A stretch of DNA of 64,000 nucleotides, from contig NZ_AUGS01000010.1 of the NCBI RefSeq assembly GCF_000422785.1, forward strand, positions 1-64,000, in the 5' to 3' direction. This DNA is from Pseudovibrio exalbescens DSM 16456. Lineage in GTDB: Bacteria; Pseudomonadota; Alphaproteobacteria; Rhizobiales; Stappiaceae. The number at the start of each line of letters is the position of its first letter. Within the stretch, counting starts at the first letter, position 1. The notes below the pieces were generated by a model. The model made no database searches. It saw only the letters and a program-made list of their open reading frames with translations, and was not told the DNA's origin. Made by a program: the position numbers and the translations under genes. This document shows, piece by piece, positions 52,408 through 61,253 of the stretch.

Positions 52408-53394
52408 ATGAATCTTACTAAAAAATTCCTGACATGCGCGCTTGCGGTGCCCTTTGCACTGTCCGCGTATTCGGCAAGTGCCGTAGAGGCCGTGACCTTG
52501 CGCTTGGCACATAACCTAGACCCGAGCCACGTCGTGGCGAAGACGCTTGAGAAAATGAAACAGGACCTTGCCGACCTTTCTGACGGGCAAATGAAATTGC
52601 GGATCTATCCCGGCGGTCAAATGGGCGGACCTCGCGAAACGTTGGAAATGTTGCAGCAGGGTGCTCTGGACATGACCAAAGGGTCGGCGAGTGAAATGGA
52701 GCCATTTGAGTCTGCGTTCTCGGTTTTCAGTATGCCGTATTTGTTCCGCGACTCTGACCATTTTAGATCTGTACTGTATGGCGATGTTGGTCGGGAGATG
52801 ATGAAACTGCCGGAAGAGAAGGGCTTCATTGCAATAGCTGGATATGTCGCCGGTGAGCGAAGCTTCTATGCGAAAAAGCCGATTAAGTCTCCGGCTGACA
52901 TGGAGGGTCTCAAGATCCGGGTCGTATCGACGCCAACAACAAACCGGATGATTGAGCTGCTTGGCGGTGCCCCTGCGCCAATTCCGTTCGGAGAGGTTTA
53001 TACTGCATTGCAGCAGGGTGTTATTGACGGCGCTGAAAACAACGAGCCTTCCTACTATCACACACGCCACGTTGAAGTAGCAAAGCATTACTCACAGGAC
53101 CAGCATACTTCTGTTCCCGATTACTTGGTCATTGCGACCCAGACTTGGGAAAATTTGGATCAAGAGCAGCGAGATATTCTGATGGAAGCTGCGGAGATGT
53201 CTGAAAAGTATCAGCAGGTTTTGTGGGACGAACAGGTCAAGCTGGATCGTGAAAAGGCTATGGAAGCTGGAGCTACCTTTTACGACGTCGATAAAACCAC
53301 GTTCCGTGCTGCGCTTCAGCCACTTTATGACGATGCAGCAAAGAACCCTGGCAAAGCCGCTTGGATTGAGCGGATCGAGTCTGTCGGGAAATAA
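52408..53394 (+). CDS. TRAP transporter substrate-binding protein (hexuronate, inferred)
   Basis: A 328-residue DctP-family periplasmic receptor with signal peptide (LTCALAVPFALSAYSASAVEA) and the family motifs GGQMGGPRETLEMLQQGALDM and MEGLKIRVVSTPTTNRM (substrate-binding Arg). The operon also encodes UxaA, UxaB and UxaC, so galacturonate or glucuronate is the likely solute. The ATG at 52408 has GGGAGAAAC upstream. Confidence 0.88.
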   Translation: MNLTKKFLTCALAVPFALSAYSASAVEAVTLRLAHNLDPSHVVAKTLEKMKQDLADLSDGQMKLRIYPGGQMGGPRETLEMLQQGALDMTKGSASEMEPFESAFSVFSMPYLFRDSDHFRSVLYGDVGREMMKLPEEKGFIAIAGYVAGERSFYAKKPIKSPADMEGLKIRVVSTPTTNRMIELLGGAPAPIPFGEVYTALQQGVIDGAENNEPSYYHTRHVEVAKHYSQDQHTSVPDYLVIATQTWENLDQEQRDILMEAAEMSEKYQQVLWDEQVKLDREKAMEAGATFYDVDKTTFRAALQPLYDDAAKNPGKAAWIERIESVGK

Positions 53395-53401
53395 TATCAG
53401 T

Positions 53402-53428
53402 GCTGCAAGAAGGATACCTTCTTGCAGC
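53402..53428 (+). promoter_or_regulatory. Hairpin between the TRAP receptor and small subunit
   Basis: A perfect 12-bp stem (GCTGCAAGAAGG / CCTTCTTGCAGC) with an ATA loop and no T-run, eight bases after the receptor stop. Likely a message stabiliser that keeps the receptor abundant. Confidence 0.75.
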
Positions 53429-53457
53429 CCTCGTAATTCGAGATCGGGTTACCTTAG

Positions 53458-53961
53458 ATGTTAGCAAATACAATCAAAAAATACATAGATCGCACCTTAG
53501 CCACCTTTAGTGTTCTTGTGATGGTTCTACTTCTGGTGTGTGTAGTTTGGCAGGTCTTTAGCCGATATGTTTTGAATGCTCCAAGTACATTTACTGATGA
53601 GGTCGCCAGATTTTCGATGATTTGGGTCGGTCTTTTAGGGGCCGCCTACTGTGTAGGCGCCCAAAAGCATTTGTCGATAGATTTGTTTACAGCTGCCCTG
53701 TCAGGTAGAAGTCGTGCTTTGTGCACCATTTATACCAACTGTATCGTCTGTGCCTTTGCCGCATCAGCGATGGTCTTTGGTGGTGCTCGTCTGGTTCACA
53801 AAATCTATGTAACAGGCCAAGTCTCACCAGCTATGCAGCTTCCAATGGAATACGTCTATGCTGTTCTGCCTCTGAGTGGTCTGTTTATTGTGGTGTACTC
53901 ACTAAACTATGCAGTTTCGGGTCTTGGTGATTTCAGGAAGAATCGGAAGGAGGCCTGTTGA
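53458..53961 (+). CDS. TRAP transporter small membrane subunit (DctQ)
   Basis: A 167-residue protein with four helices and the DctQ block FSRYVLNAPSTFTDEVARFSMIWVGLLGAAYCVG. No convincing ribosome site is seen; translation may depend on the upstream hairpin region. Its stop overlaps the large-subunit start by one base. Confidence 0.88.
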   Translation: MLANTIKKYIDRTLATFSVLVMVLLLVCVVWQVFSRYVLNAPSTFTDEVARFSMIWVGLLGAAYCVGAQKHLSIDLFTAALSGRSRALCTIYTNCIVCAFAASAMVFGGARLVHKIYVTGQVSPAMQLPMEYVYAVLPLSGLFIVVYSLNYAVSGLGDFRKNRKEAC

Positions 53962-55262
53962 TGGAAGCCTATGTTCCACTCGTATTATTCGGGTCCTTTT
54001 TCCTTCTGGTCTTTTCTGGAGTTCCCATCGCCTTTTCTCTAGGCGTGTCTGCCATCCTGTCCGGCATGATGATGATGCCTTTGGAGGTGATACTGGCTAT
54101 TGTAAGCCAGAAAATGGTCGCTGGCCTTGATAGCTTTGCTCTGCTTGCGATCCCATTCTTCATTTTGGCCGGCGTTTTGATGAATAGCGGCGGTATTGCG
54201 CGCCGTCTGATTAACTTTTCTCAGTTGATTGTCGGCTCACTGCCGGGGTCTCTGGCCCACGTGAATGTCATGGCCAATATGCTGTTTGGATCGATATCGG
54301 GTTCCGCAACCGCTTCAGCGGCGGCTGTCGGTGGAACCATGGCGCCCCTGCAGAAAGAAGCTGGTTATGAACCTGCTTACTCTGCTGCGGTCAACGTTAC
54401 CTCATGCATTACCGGGCTGCTGATACCGCCATCAAATGTGCTAATTATATATGCTTTGACGGCTGGTGGTATTTCTGTTGCCACTTTGTTCATGGCTGGG
54501 TATTTACCTGGAATCCTCATGGGGCTCAGTCTCATGGTTGTCGCAGGGGTTATCGCAAAACGTAGAAACTATCCCACCGAGCCCAAGCCATCTTTGGCAT
54601 TTGCCTTGAAAGTCACTTGGGACGCAATTCCTAGCCTCTTTCTTGTAATAATTGTGATGGGTGGCATCCTTGGTGGCGTGTTTACAGCGACTGAGGCTTC
54701 GGCAATTGCTGTTGTCTACGCCTTTTTTCTTTCAGTTGTTGTGTATCGCGAAGTGAAGATTCTGGATTTGCCGAAGATCCTGCTCAATTCTGTGGTTACA
54801 ACATCAATTGTTATGATCCTGATCGCAATCTCGATTGGCATGTCTTGGGTTATGACCCGCGCCGATATACCTTACATGTTGACCGATGCGTTGTTGGCCA
54901 TCTCTGAGAACCCGCTGGTAATTCTTTTAATAATCAATGTCATTTTGCTAGTGGTTGGCGTGTTCATGGACATGACACCAGCGGTGTTGATTTTTACTCC
55001 AATTTTTCTTCCGATCGTGAAAAATATCGGCATTGATCCTGTTCACTTCGGCATTATGCTGGTCGCCAATCTATGTATCGGACTATGTACGCCACCGGTG
55101 GGTAGCGCATTGTTTATTGGCTGTACTGTCTCCGGTGTGAAGCTTCATAATGTAATAAAACCAATGCTTCCATTGTTCGTAGCCCTTCTGTTCTCTTTGG
55201 GTGCGATTATATACTTCCCCGAACTGTCTCTATTCCTACCGAAACTATTTGGTATGTACTGA
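53961..55262 (+). CDS. TRAP transporter large membrane subunit (DctM)
   Basis: A 433-residue permease with the DctM blocks LLAIPFFILAGVLMNSGGIARRLI, SGSATASAAAVGGTMAPLQKE, LIPPSNVLIIYAL and CTPPVGSALFIG. GGAAGGAGG precedes the ATG at 53961, and an in-frame TTG at 53958 is also possible. Transport partner of the preceding two proteins. Confidence 0.92.
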   Translation: MEAYVPLVLFGSFFLLVFSGVPIAFSLGVSAILSGMMMMPLEVILAIVSQKMVAGLDSFALLAIPFFILAGVLMNSGGIARRLINFSQLIVGSLPGSLAHVNVMANMLFGSISGSATASAAAVGGTMAPLQKEAGYEPAYSAAVNVTSCITGLLIPPSNVLIIYALTAGGISVATLFMAGYLPGILMGLSLMVVAGVIAKRRNYPTEPKPSLAFALKVTWDAIPSLFLVIIVMGGILGGVFTATEASAIAVVYAFFLSVVVYREVKILDLPKILLNSVVTTSIVMILIAISIGMSWVMTRADIPYMLTDALLAISENPLVILLIINVILLVVGVFMDMTPAVLIFTPIFLPIVKNIGIDPVHFGIMLVANLCIGLCTPPVGSALFIGCTVSGVKLHNVIKPMLPLFVALLFSLGAIIYFPELSLFLPKLFGMY

Positions 55263-55293
55263 ACAATTCAAATTGAAATCTGTAGCTGGACAA

Positions 55294-55317
55294 TCCGGCA
55301 GCATTGTTGCTGCCGGA
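55294..55317 (+). promoter_or_regulatory. Hairpin between TRAP permease and uxaA
   Basis: A perfect 10-bp stem (TCCGGCAGCA / TGCTGCCGGA) with a TTGT loop and no T-run. Separates the transport part from the catabolic part of the operon. Confidence 0.65.
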
Positions 55318-55347
55318 AACCCCGGATCATGGCTGTGAGGATAACAC

Positions 55348-56826
55348 ATGAAGACGTACCTTAAGATCCATAGCTCTGACAGTGTTGGGGTTGCACTGCA
55401 GGACCTTACGGCGGGCCAGAGCCTTGCGGGGGTTGAGCTGAAAGAAGATATCCTGACAGGCCACAAGTTTGCATTGCGGGATATCGCCATGGGTGAAGAT
55501 GTCATCAAGTATGGCAGTTCCATTGGCAAGTCGACACAGGCTATTGCAGCCGGGAGTCTCGTTCATTCTCACAATCTGCGAACAGGATTGGGGACGGATG
55601 AGGTTTACAGTTATGCAGGTGCCCCGGAGGAGAACGCCCCTATCGTCAACGTGCCCCAGATTCAGGCTTTCGTTCGTGCCGATGGCGACATCGGTATACG
55701 CAATGACATCTGGATTGTGCCCCTTGTCGGATGTGTGAATGGCATCGCGAACAACGTGGCCCGTCAGTTCGAGGCTTCGGGTAAGCTACCGGAAGGGTCT
55801 CAGATAACAGTTCTTTCGCATCCCTATGGTTGTTCGCAACTCGGCGATGACCTGGAGAACACGCGCGCCATACTTCGGAATCTGGTTGTACATCCGAATG
55901 CAGGCGGCGTTCTGGTGATGGGACTTGGCTGCGAAAACAATACCTTGGAAAGCTTTGTCGATGGCTTGAAAGTACCTGATCCCGAGCGTGTACGCTTCAT
56001 GGTTGCGCAGGCTTTCATGAACGAAGAAGAAGCTGCGCTGGAGCATCTCGAACATTTATCAGCACAAATGCAGAATGACAGGCGTGAACTTGTGGGCATA
56101 GACCGCTTGCGCGTCGGTTTGAAATGCGGTGGATCCGATGGGTTCTCCGGGATTACAGCAAATCCGCTTCTTGGCGCATTTTCGGACTGGTTGTGTGCTC
56201 GGGGTGGGGCGACCGTGCTGACTGAAGTACCGGAAATGTTCGGCGCGGAGCGCATCCTAATGGCACGTGCTGAAAACCAGGGTGTTTTTGGCGATATCGT
56301 CAAGCTTATCAATGATTTCAAGCAGTATTACGTGGATCACGACCAGCCAATCTATGAGAACCCGTCTCCGGGCAACAAGCAAGGCGGCATCACTACACTG
56401 GAAGAAAAGTCACTCGGCTGCACCCAAAAGGCGGGTACGGCTATCGTGCGCGATGTCAAGCGCTACAAGGAACGTATCGAAAAGCGTGGCCTCACCTTGT
56501 TTGAATCGCCAGGCAATGATGGAACGGCTATCACCGCGTTGGCGGCCAGCGGTTGTCACATGGTGCTGTTTACCACCGGCCGGGGCAATCCAATGGGGTC
56601 GGTGGTGCCAACGGTAAAGGTAGCCTCCAACACTGCACTTGCGGACAAGAAGAAACACTGGATCGACTTTTCTGCAGGGTCTCTGGTCGATCAAGAGACT
56701 GACATGGATGCGTTGTGCGATGACTTCGTCGCCTACCTGATACGCGTTGCCAATGGCGAAAAGACAAGAAACGAAATCAGCCGCAATCAGGATGTGGTGA
56801 TCTTCAAGTCTGGCGTCACGCTCTAG
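55348..56826 (+). CDS. uxaA: Altronate dehydratase
   Basis: UxaA removes water from D-altronate to give 2-keto-3-deoxy-D-gluconate. The 492-residue protein is full-length: an N-terminal SAF domain (VGVALQDLTAGQSL, about 1-75) and the large catalytic part with DDLENTRAILRNLVVHPNAGGVLVMGLGCENN, LKCGGSDGFSGITANP, ESPGNDGTAITALAASGCHMVLFTTGRGNPMG. GAGGA precedes the ATG. First catabolic gene after the transporter. Confidence 0.94.
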   Translation: MKTYLKIHSSDSVGVALQDLTAGQSLAGVELKEDILTGHKFALRDIAMGEDVIKYGSSIGKSTQAIAAGSLVHSHNLRTGLGTDEVYSYAGAPEENAPIVNVPQIQAFVRADGDIGIRNDIWIVPLVGCVNGIANNVARQFEASGKLPEGSQITVLSHPYGCSQLGDDLENTRAILRNLVVHPNAGGVLVMGLGCENNTLESFVDGLKVPDPERVRFMVAQAFMNEEEAALEHLEHLSAQMQNDRRELVGIDRLRVGLKCGGSDGFSGITANPLLGAFSDWLCARGGATVLTEVPEMFGAERILMARAENQGVFGDIVKLINDFKQYYVDHDQPIYENPSPGNKQGGITTLEEKSLGCTQKAGTAIVRDVKRYKERIEKRGLTLFESPGNDGTAITALAASGCHMVLFTTGRGNPMGSVVPTVKVASNTALADKKKHWIDFSAGSLVDQETDMDALCDDFVAYLIRVANGEKTRNEISRNQDVVIFKSGVTL

Positions 56827-56863
56827 TCCCTCTACTAATCAGTATTCCGAAGGAAAATTTGCC

Positions 56864-58327
56864 ATGGAACGAATTTCTGCTGGCGCGTTGAATGGACGCC
56901 CTCGCCCGACTGAGCGCGTAATTCAATTTGGTGAAGGCAACTTTCTGCGTGCATTCATCGATTGGAAGATTGATCGCATGAATGAGGAAGTTGGAGCGGA
57001 TTACGGTGTTGTGATTGTGCGCCCAATTGATGGCGGGATCCCGCATTCCCTCAATGATTCAGGTGGTGTGTATACTGTCTTGTCACGAGGTGTTGGTGCG
57101 GACGGTTCCGCCGTATCAGAAGCCCGCGCGATTGCCGCAATTCGCCGTGAAATCTCTGCCGTTTCTGATTGGGAAGACACACTGGCGCTTGCACGTGAAC
57201 CTAACTTCGTTGCCGTAGTCTCCAATACCACGGAGGCGGGCATCACTTACAATGGCGAATGTCAGGCCAATGATGCACCGCCAGCCTCATTCCCAGCGAA
57301 GGTTACCCGCCTTCTCATGGAGCGCTATTCCACCTGTGGTCGCGATGAGGCACCAGGTCTGCAGTTCCTGCCCTGTGAGCTTATCGACAAGAATGGGGAC
57401 ACGCTCGAAAAGATAGTGCTGCAACATGCTCAGGATTGGGAGCTGTCGATCGACTTTCAAGGGTGGGTCAAGACCAAGTGTGCATTCTACAATACTATGG
57501 TCGATCGCATCGTTCCGGGGTATCCGCGAGATGAGGCGGAATCTATCGAAATGGAGCTCGGTTACCACGATCCACTCATGGTAACAGCAGAACTCTTCCA
57601 CTTCCTGGTGATCGAGAAGCGCCAAGATCAGCCTGAGTTGGTGCTGCCGTTGGCTGAAAAGGATGCCGGTACCATCATCACAGAAAACGCGGAAGGATAT
57701 AAGGAGCGCAAGGTTGCGATACTCAACGGTGCCCACACTGCACTTTGCCCTCTAGCATTACTCGCTGGCGTGGAAACGGTGCGTGAAGCAATGGACAATG
57801 CACCTGCCCGAGCGTTCCTCGATGCCTTGATACAGACCGAGATCATGCCGCATCTGTCGCTGCCACAGGACGAGTTGAAAGTGTTTGCTGAGGAAGTTCT
57901 GCGCCGCTTCGCCAATCCATTCATCCAACACCGTTGGTACGACATTTCTCTCAACGGCCTTGCCAAGTTTCATACCCGCAACCTGCCGCGCTTAAAAAAA
58001 CACTGGGCTGCCACAGGTGTTCCGCCAAAGCTGATGTCTTTGTCGCTTGCGGCTTGGCTTGCGTTTTATATTGGCGACTTCCCAGGGGCTGAAGAGTTGC
58101 CTCCTCGCGACGCCAAGGATGTAGTTCAGCGCATGAACAAGATTGCTCAGCTGAAAGGTGAGGGTGACGTCGAGGCATTGGTTGGGGCCTTTCTTGGTGA
58201 TGAGTGCATCTGGGGTCAAAGCATGGCGGATGAAGAGCTGATTGCTGAGGTGGCCAACGGCTACCGTTTCCTTACCGCAGAGGCGTTTTCACTGAACCGT
58301 CTGACTGATTGGTGTGAGCGCCAGTGA
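56864..58327 (+). CDS. uxaB: Tagaturonate reductase (altronate oxidoreductase)
   Basis: UxaB reduces tagaturonate to altronate with NADH. The 487-residue mannitol dehydrogenase-family protein follows E. coli UxaB: IQFGEGNFLRAFIDWKIDRMNE at the N-terminus, FVAVVSNTTEAGITY, LPCELIDKNGD, VDRIVPGYPRDEAESIEMELGYHDP and YKERKVAILNGAHTALCPLA with the catalytic Lys and His. The neighbour uxaA argues for altronate rather than mannonate. Confidence 0.93.
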   Translation: MERISAGALNGRPRPTERVIQFGEGNFLRAFIDWKIDRMNEEVGADYGVVIVRPIDGGIPHSLNDSGGVYTVLSRGVGADGSAVSEARAIAAIRREISAVSDWEDTLALAREPNFVAVVSNTTEAGITYNGECQANDAPPASFPAKVTRLLMERYSTCGRDEAPGLQFLPCELIDKNGDTLEKIVLQHAQDWELSIDFQGWVKTKCAFYNTMVDRIVPGYPRDEAESIEMELGYHDPLMVTAELFHFLVIEKRQDQPELVLPLAEKDAGTIITENAEGYKERKVAILNGAHTALCPLALLAGVETVREAMDNAPARAFLDALIQTEIMPHLSLPQDELKVFAEEVLRRFANPFIQHRWYDISLNGLAKFHTRNLPRLKKHWAATGVPPKLMSLSLAAWLAFYIGDFPGAEELPPRDAKDVVQRMNKIAQLKGEGDVEALVGAFLGDECIWGQSMADEELIAEVANGYRFLTAEAFSLNRLTDWCERQ

Positions 58328-58341
58328 ACCCTGCTCGCCCT

Positions 58342-58368
58342 AAGGGGCTGAAGCTAGCTTCGCCCCTT
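58342..58368 (+). promoter_or_regulatory. Hairpin between uxaB and uxaC
   Basis: AAGGGGC (58342-58348) pairs with GCCCCTT (58362-58368), with an inner GAAG/CTTC stem. TCCTTCC follows rather than a T-run. Intercistronic, possibly a partial terminator. Confidence 0.5.
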
Positions 58369-58403
58369 TCCTTCCGTTTCCCAATGTGATCAAGAGACCA
58401 ATA

Positions 58404-59819
58404 ATGAGTAGCTTTCTGACAGAAGACTTTCTGCTCCATTCGGCCGTCGCCCGTGAGCTTTATCACGACTACGCCAAGGATATGCCGATCATCGATTACC
58501 ATTGCCATCTGCCACCGCACCAGATTGCCGATGACTACCAGTTCGCAAATCTCGGTGAAATCTGGCTGAAGGGTGATCACTACAAGTGGCGCGCCATGAG
58601 GACGAACGGTGTGCCAGAGCGCTATTGCACTGGTACTGTCTCAGACAAGGAAAAATTCCTGAAGTGGGCGGAAACTGTCCCTCACACCTTGGGTAACCCG
58701 CTCTATCATTGGACCCATCTCGAGCTGCGTCGCCCGTTTGGCATTGATGATGTGGTGCTCAATCCGGATACTGCCGAGGATGTTTGGAACCGGGCCAATG
58801 AAATGCTCGCAACGCCAGAGTTCTCTGCGCGCTCGATCCTGCAGAAGATGAATGTGCGTATGGTGGGCACAACCGACGATCCCCTAGATGATCTTGCAGC
58901 CCACCAGAAGGTCTCAGAAGACAAGGGTTTTACAGTAGAGGTTCGCCCCAGTTGGCGTCCGGATAAGGCATTCCTGGTCAATGCTCCGGGCTATGTTGAC
59001 TACGTTGCGAAACTCTCCGAAGTCTCTGGTATTGAAATCCGTTCCTTTGCTGATCTTTGCGATGCCTTGGTTAAGCGCCTCGACTTTTTTGAAGCGCGTG
59101 GTTGTTGTGTTTCTGATCATGCGCTTGATGTCGTGGTCTTTGAAGATTCCTCGGAGACAGAGCTGGATATGATCCTGAAGACACGTCTGAATGGGACTTT
59201 CGTGTCTTCACAGGATGCGGACCGCATGCAGACTGCGGTTTTGGTGTTCCTCGGTCAGGAGTATGCCCGCCGCGGATGGGTACAGCAGTACCATATTGGC
59301 GCCTTGCGCAATAACTCAGATCGGATGATGCGCACCTTGGGCCCCGATACAGGATTTGACAGCATCAATGATGGTCTCATCGCGCAGCCGCTTGCTCGAC
59401 TGCTGAATGCGCTTGATGAAAAGGATGCGCTGCCCAAGACAATTTTGTACTGCTTGAACCCGCGGGACAACGAGGTTCTGGCTACCCTGGCAGGATGTTT
59501 CCAAGGGGGTGAGATTGCCGGGAAGATTCAGTTTGGATCCGGCTGGTGGTTCAATGACCAGAAAGACGGCATGTTGCGTCAGATGGAGCAGCTCAGCCAA
59601 CTGGGCCTTTTGTCCCGCTTCGTAGGCATGCTCACGGATAGCCGTTCCTTCCTGTCTTATACCCGCCACGAATATTTCCGTCGCATTCTTTGTCAGATGA
59701 TGGGCCGCTGGGTGGAAGAGGGGGAAGCGCCTCACGATATGAAGTTGCTCGGATCAATGGTCCAGAACATCTGCTTTCATAATGCCAACAGCTATTTTGG
59801 ACTAAACCTCAAAATCTGA
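58404..59819 (+). CDS. uxaC: Uronate isomerase
   Basis: UxaC isomerises D-galacturonate to D-tagaturonate (and glucuronate to fructuronate), the first step of the pathway although the last gene here. The 471-residue amidohydrolase-fold protein has the metal motif [16 protein letters not shown], then [28 protein letters not shown] and [22 protein letters not shown]. The ATG at 58404 gives MSSFLTEDF; an in-frame start at 58386 is less likely. Confidence 0.94.
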   Translation: MSSFLTEDFLLHSAVARELYHDYAKDMPIIDYHCHLPPHQIADDYQFANLGEIWLKGDHYKWRAMRTNGVPERYCTGTVSDKEKFLKWAETVPHTLGNPLYHWTHLELRRPFGIDDVVLNPDTAEDVWNRANEMLATPEFSARSILQKMNVRMVGTTDDPLDDLAAHQKVSEDKGFTVEVRPSWRPDKAFLVNAPGYVDYVAKLSEVSGIEIRSFADLCDALVKRLDFFEARGCCVSDHALDVVVFEDSSETELDMILKTRLNGTFVSSQDADRMQTAVLVFLGQEYARRGWVQQYHIGALRNNSDRMMRTLGPDTGFDSINDGLIAQPLARLLNALDEKDALPKTILYCLNPRDNEVLATLAGCFQGGEIAGKIQFGSGWWFNDQKDGMLRQMEQLSQLGLLSRFVGMLTDSRSFLSYTRHEYFRRILCQMMGRWVEEGEAPHDMKLLGSMVQNICFHNANSYFGLNLKI

Positions 59820-59843
59820 TCTCAGGCAGATAGCGTTCCCAAA

Positions 59844-59873
59844 AATCTGCCGAGTGGTTCCATTCGGCAGATT
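59844..59873 (+). terminator. Probable terminator of the uxa operon
   Basis: A perfect 10-bp stem (AATCTGCCGA / TCGGCAGATT) with a ten-base loop, 24 bases after uxaC. The following ATTTG is a weak T-tract. Confidence 0.65.
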
Positions 59874-60195
59874 ATTTGCGTCACAAACCCGAATTCTAGC
59901 CACATTTTCCCAATGAGTGGCTGCTGCCAAACGACGGTTGGGCAGGGCAGACATATAATCAACTTAATTCTTTGAGATCTCGGCTTTCCTCATGCGGCAT
60001 TTGGGCGTTTGTTACAGATTTGTGTCGTTCAGCACAGACAGGCAAGCGTGCTTGTGTTACGAGCCTTCAAGCTCGGGATCTGTCAATAATCATGGGTTGT
60101 TTGTGTCGGGTTTCCCATACGCTGTGGTCCCTTTTGGGCCATGTGTTGGTTGTTGAATTCCAACGCCGCGGATGCTCTTCCTGGCGCTCACCTGA
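59874..60195. other. Intergenic region after the uxa operon
   Basis: About 320 bases with no gene, palindrome or promoter that I can support. It must carry the promoter of the membrane-protein gene that follows. Confidence 0.4.
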
Positions 60196-60972
60196 ATGGC
60201 ACGAACTGAAAAACAAGAAGAAATCGAAGGTACATTGAGTATGACGCCATATCCCCGATCCACTCTGGTTAATGCTGGATCCATTGTACGCTGGGGCTTG
60301 GTTGCTGTCGGTGTGGTGGCGGTTTTGTTAGGTGCGTTGTCCGTAGGGGCCTTTCTGAAGCCAACGGTTTTTGGAAGCATTCTTGAAGAGGGCGGACCTG
60401 TCGAGCGCCTGAGTGTCTTTGCTTGGATCCTGGCCGCTCTTGCGGTTTGGTACAGGGCAAAACTGGACAAGCAAAGCACGGCCATCATGCTTACTTTTCT
60501 TGCCTTTGGGGCGCGTGAGGCTGATTTGCACAAAGCCTTTTCCTCCGACAGCTTTCTGAAAATCCGCTATTACACAGAGGGTTCCTTCGGCGCGGAGAAG
60601 TTACTGTTTGGTGTGGCGGCCCTTGTCTTGATCGGGATGCTTTTAATCGCGGCCTTTTGCATCTTCCGACATGTTTTCCTGCGCGGTGGATGGCGGACAG
60701 CCTTCGGGCAGGTCGTTGTTGTTGGCGGCGCTCTATTATGCCTGACAAAAGTGGCGGACAGACTGCCCTCGATTTTGAGAGTGAAGTTCGGCGTCCATAT
60801 CCAACCCGATCTTGCTGCAGCTTTGCTTTCCTTTGAAGAGGTGGGGGAACTGCTTGTTCCGACCCTGTTTATTATTGCTTTCGCGTGGCTCAACACCGCA
60901 CGGGCAACTGATCATACGTTCCGGTTCCTGGAGTTGAGGGGAACTGGCAATCCGACAGCCAACCGGTCCTGA
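60196..60972 (+). CDS. Membrane protein of unknown function
   Basis: A 258-residue protein with about six hydrophobic segments (near residues 31-53, 72-86, 95-103, 135-157, 172-183, 222-235). I do not recognise the family. A conserved-looking polar stretch FGAREADLHKAFSSDSFLKIRYYTEGSFGAEK lies between helices 3 and 4, with Arg, Glu, Asp, His and Lys close together, which could be a functional site. An alternative ATG at 60241 would remove 15 polar residues. No clear ribosome site for either. Stands alone. Confidence 0.7.
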   Translation: MARTEKQEEIEGTLSMTPYPRSTLVNAGSIVRWGLVAVGVVAVLLGALSVGAFLKPTVFGSILEEGGPVERLSVFAWILAALAVWYRAKLDKQSTAIMLTFLAFGAREADLHKAFSSDSFLKIRYYTEGSFGAEKLLFGVAALVLIGMLLIAAFCIFRHVFLRGGWRTAFGQVVVVGGALLCLTKVADRLPSILRVKFGVHIQPDLAAALLSFEEVGELLVPTLFIIAFAWLNTARATDHTFRFLELRGTGNPTANRS

Positions 60973-61216
60973 GATCGGATCTGGATTGCCTTGGGTAGCC
61001 AAGAGGCTCACTCTATGTAGAATACTCAGGATTGAAGACTTCTCGGTGTGTGGCGAAGTACCCGGATTTGTTAATGCGCGTTCAACCTATCCACACTGCC
61101 GGTGTCTGTATGTCTCATAGGGGACAAAAAACCTGCCAGTGATGTAGCCAATCGTCTCAAATGGTTAACGGGAGTCATACAGCGTTTAATTAAAATTCTA
61201 ATAGAATTATTCTCTA

Positions 61217-61240
61217 TTCAAATTTTACATTTAATTTGAA
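61217..61240 (+). promoter_or_regulatory. AT-rich hairpin in the leader of the repeat protein
   Basis: TTCAAATT and AATTTGAA flank an eight-base loop, 13 bases before the GTG start, within a very AT-rich stretch from 61180. It could be an operator or mask the ribosome site (AAAGAGA at 61239-61245). Confidence 0.4.
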
Positions 61241-61253
61241 AGAGATAGTCGTT

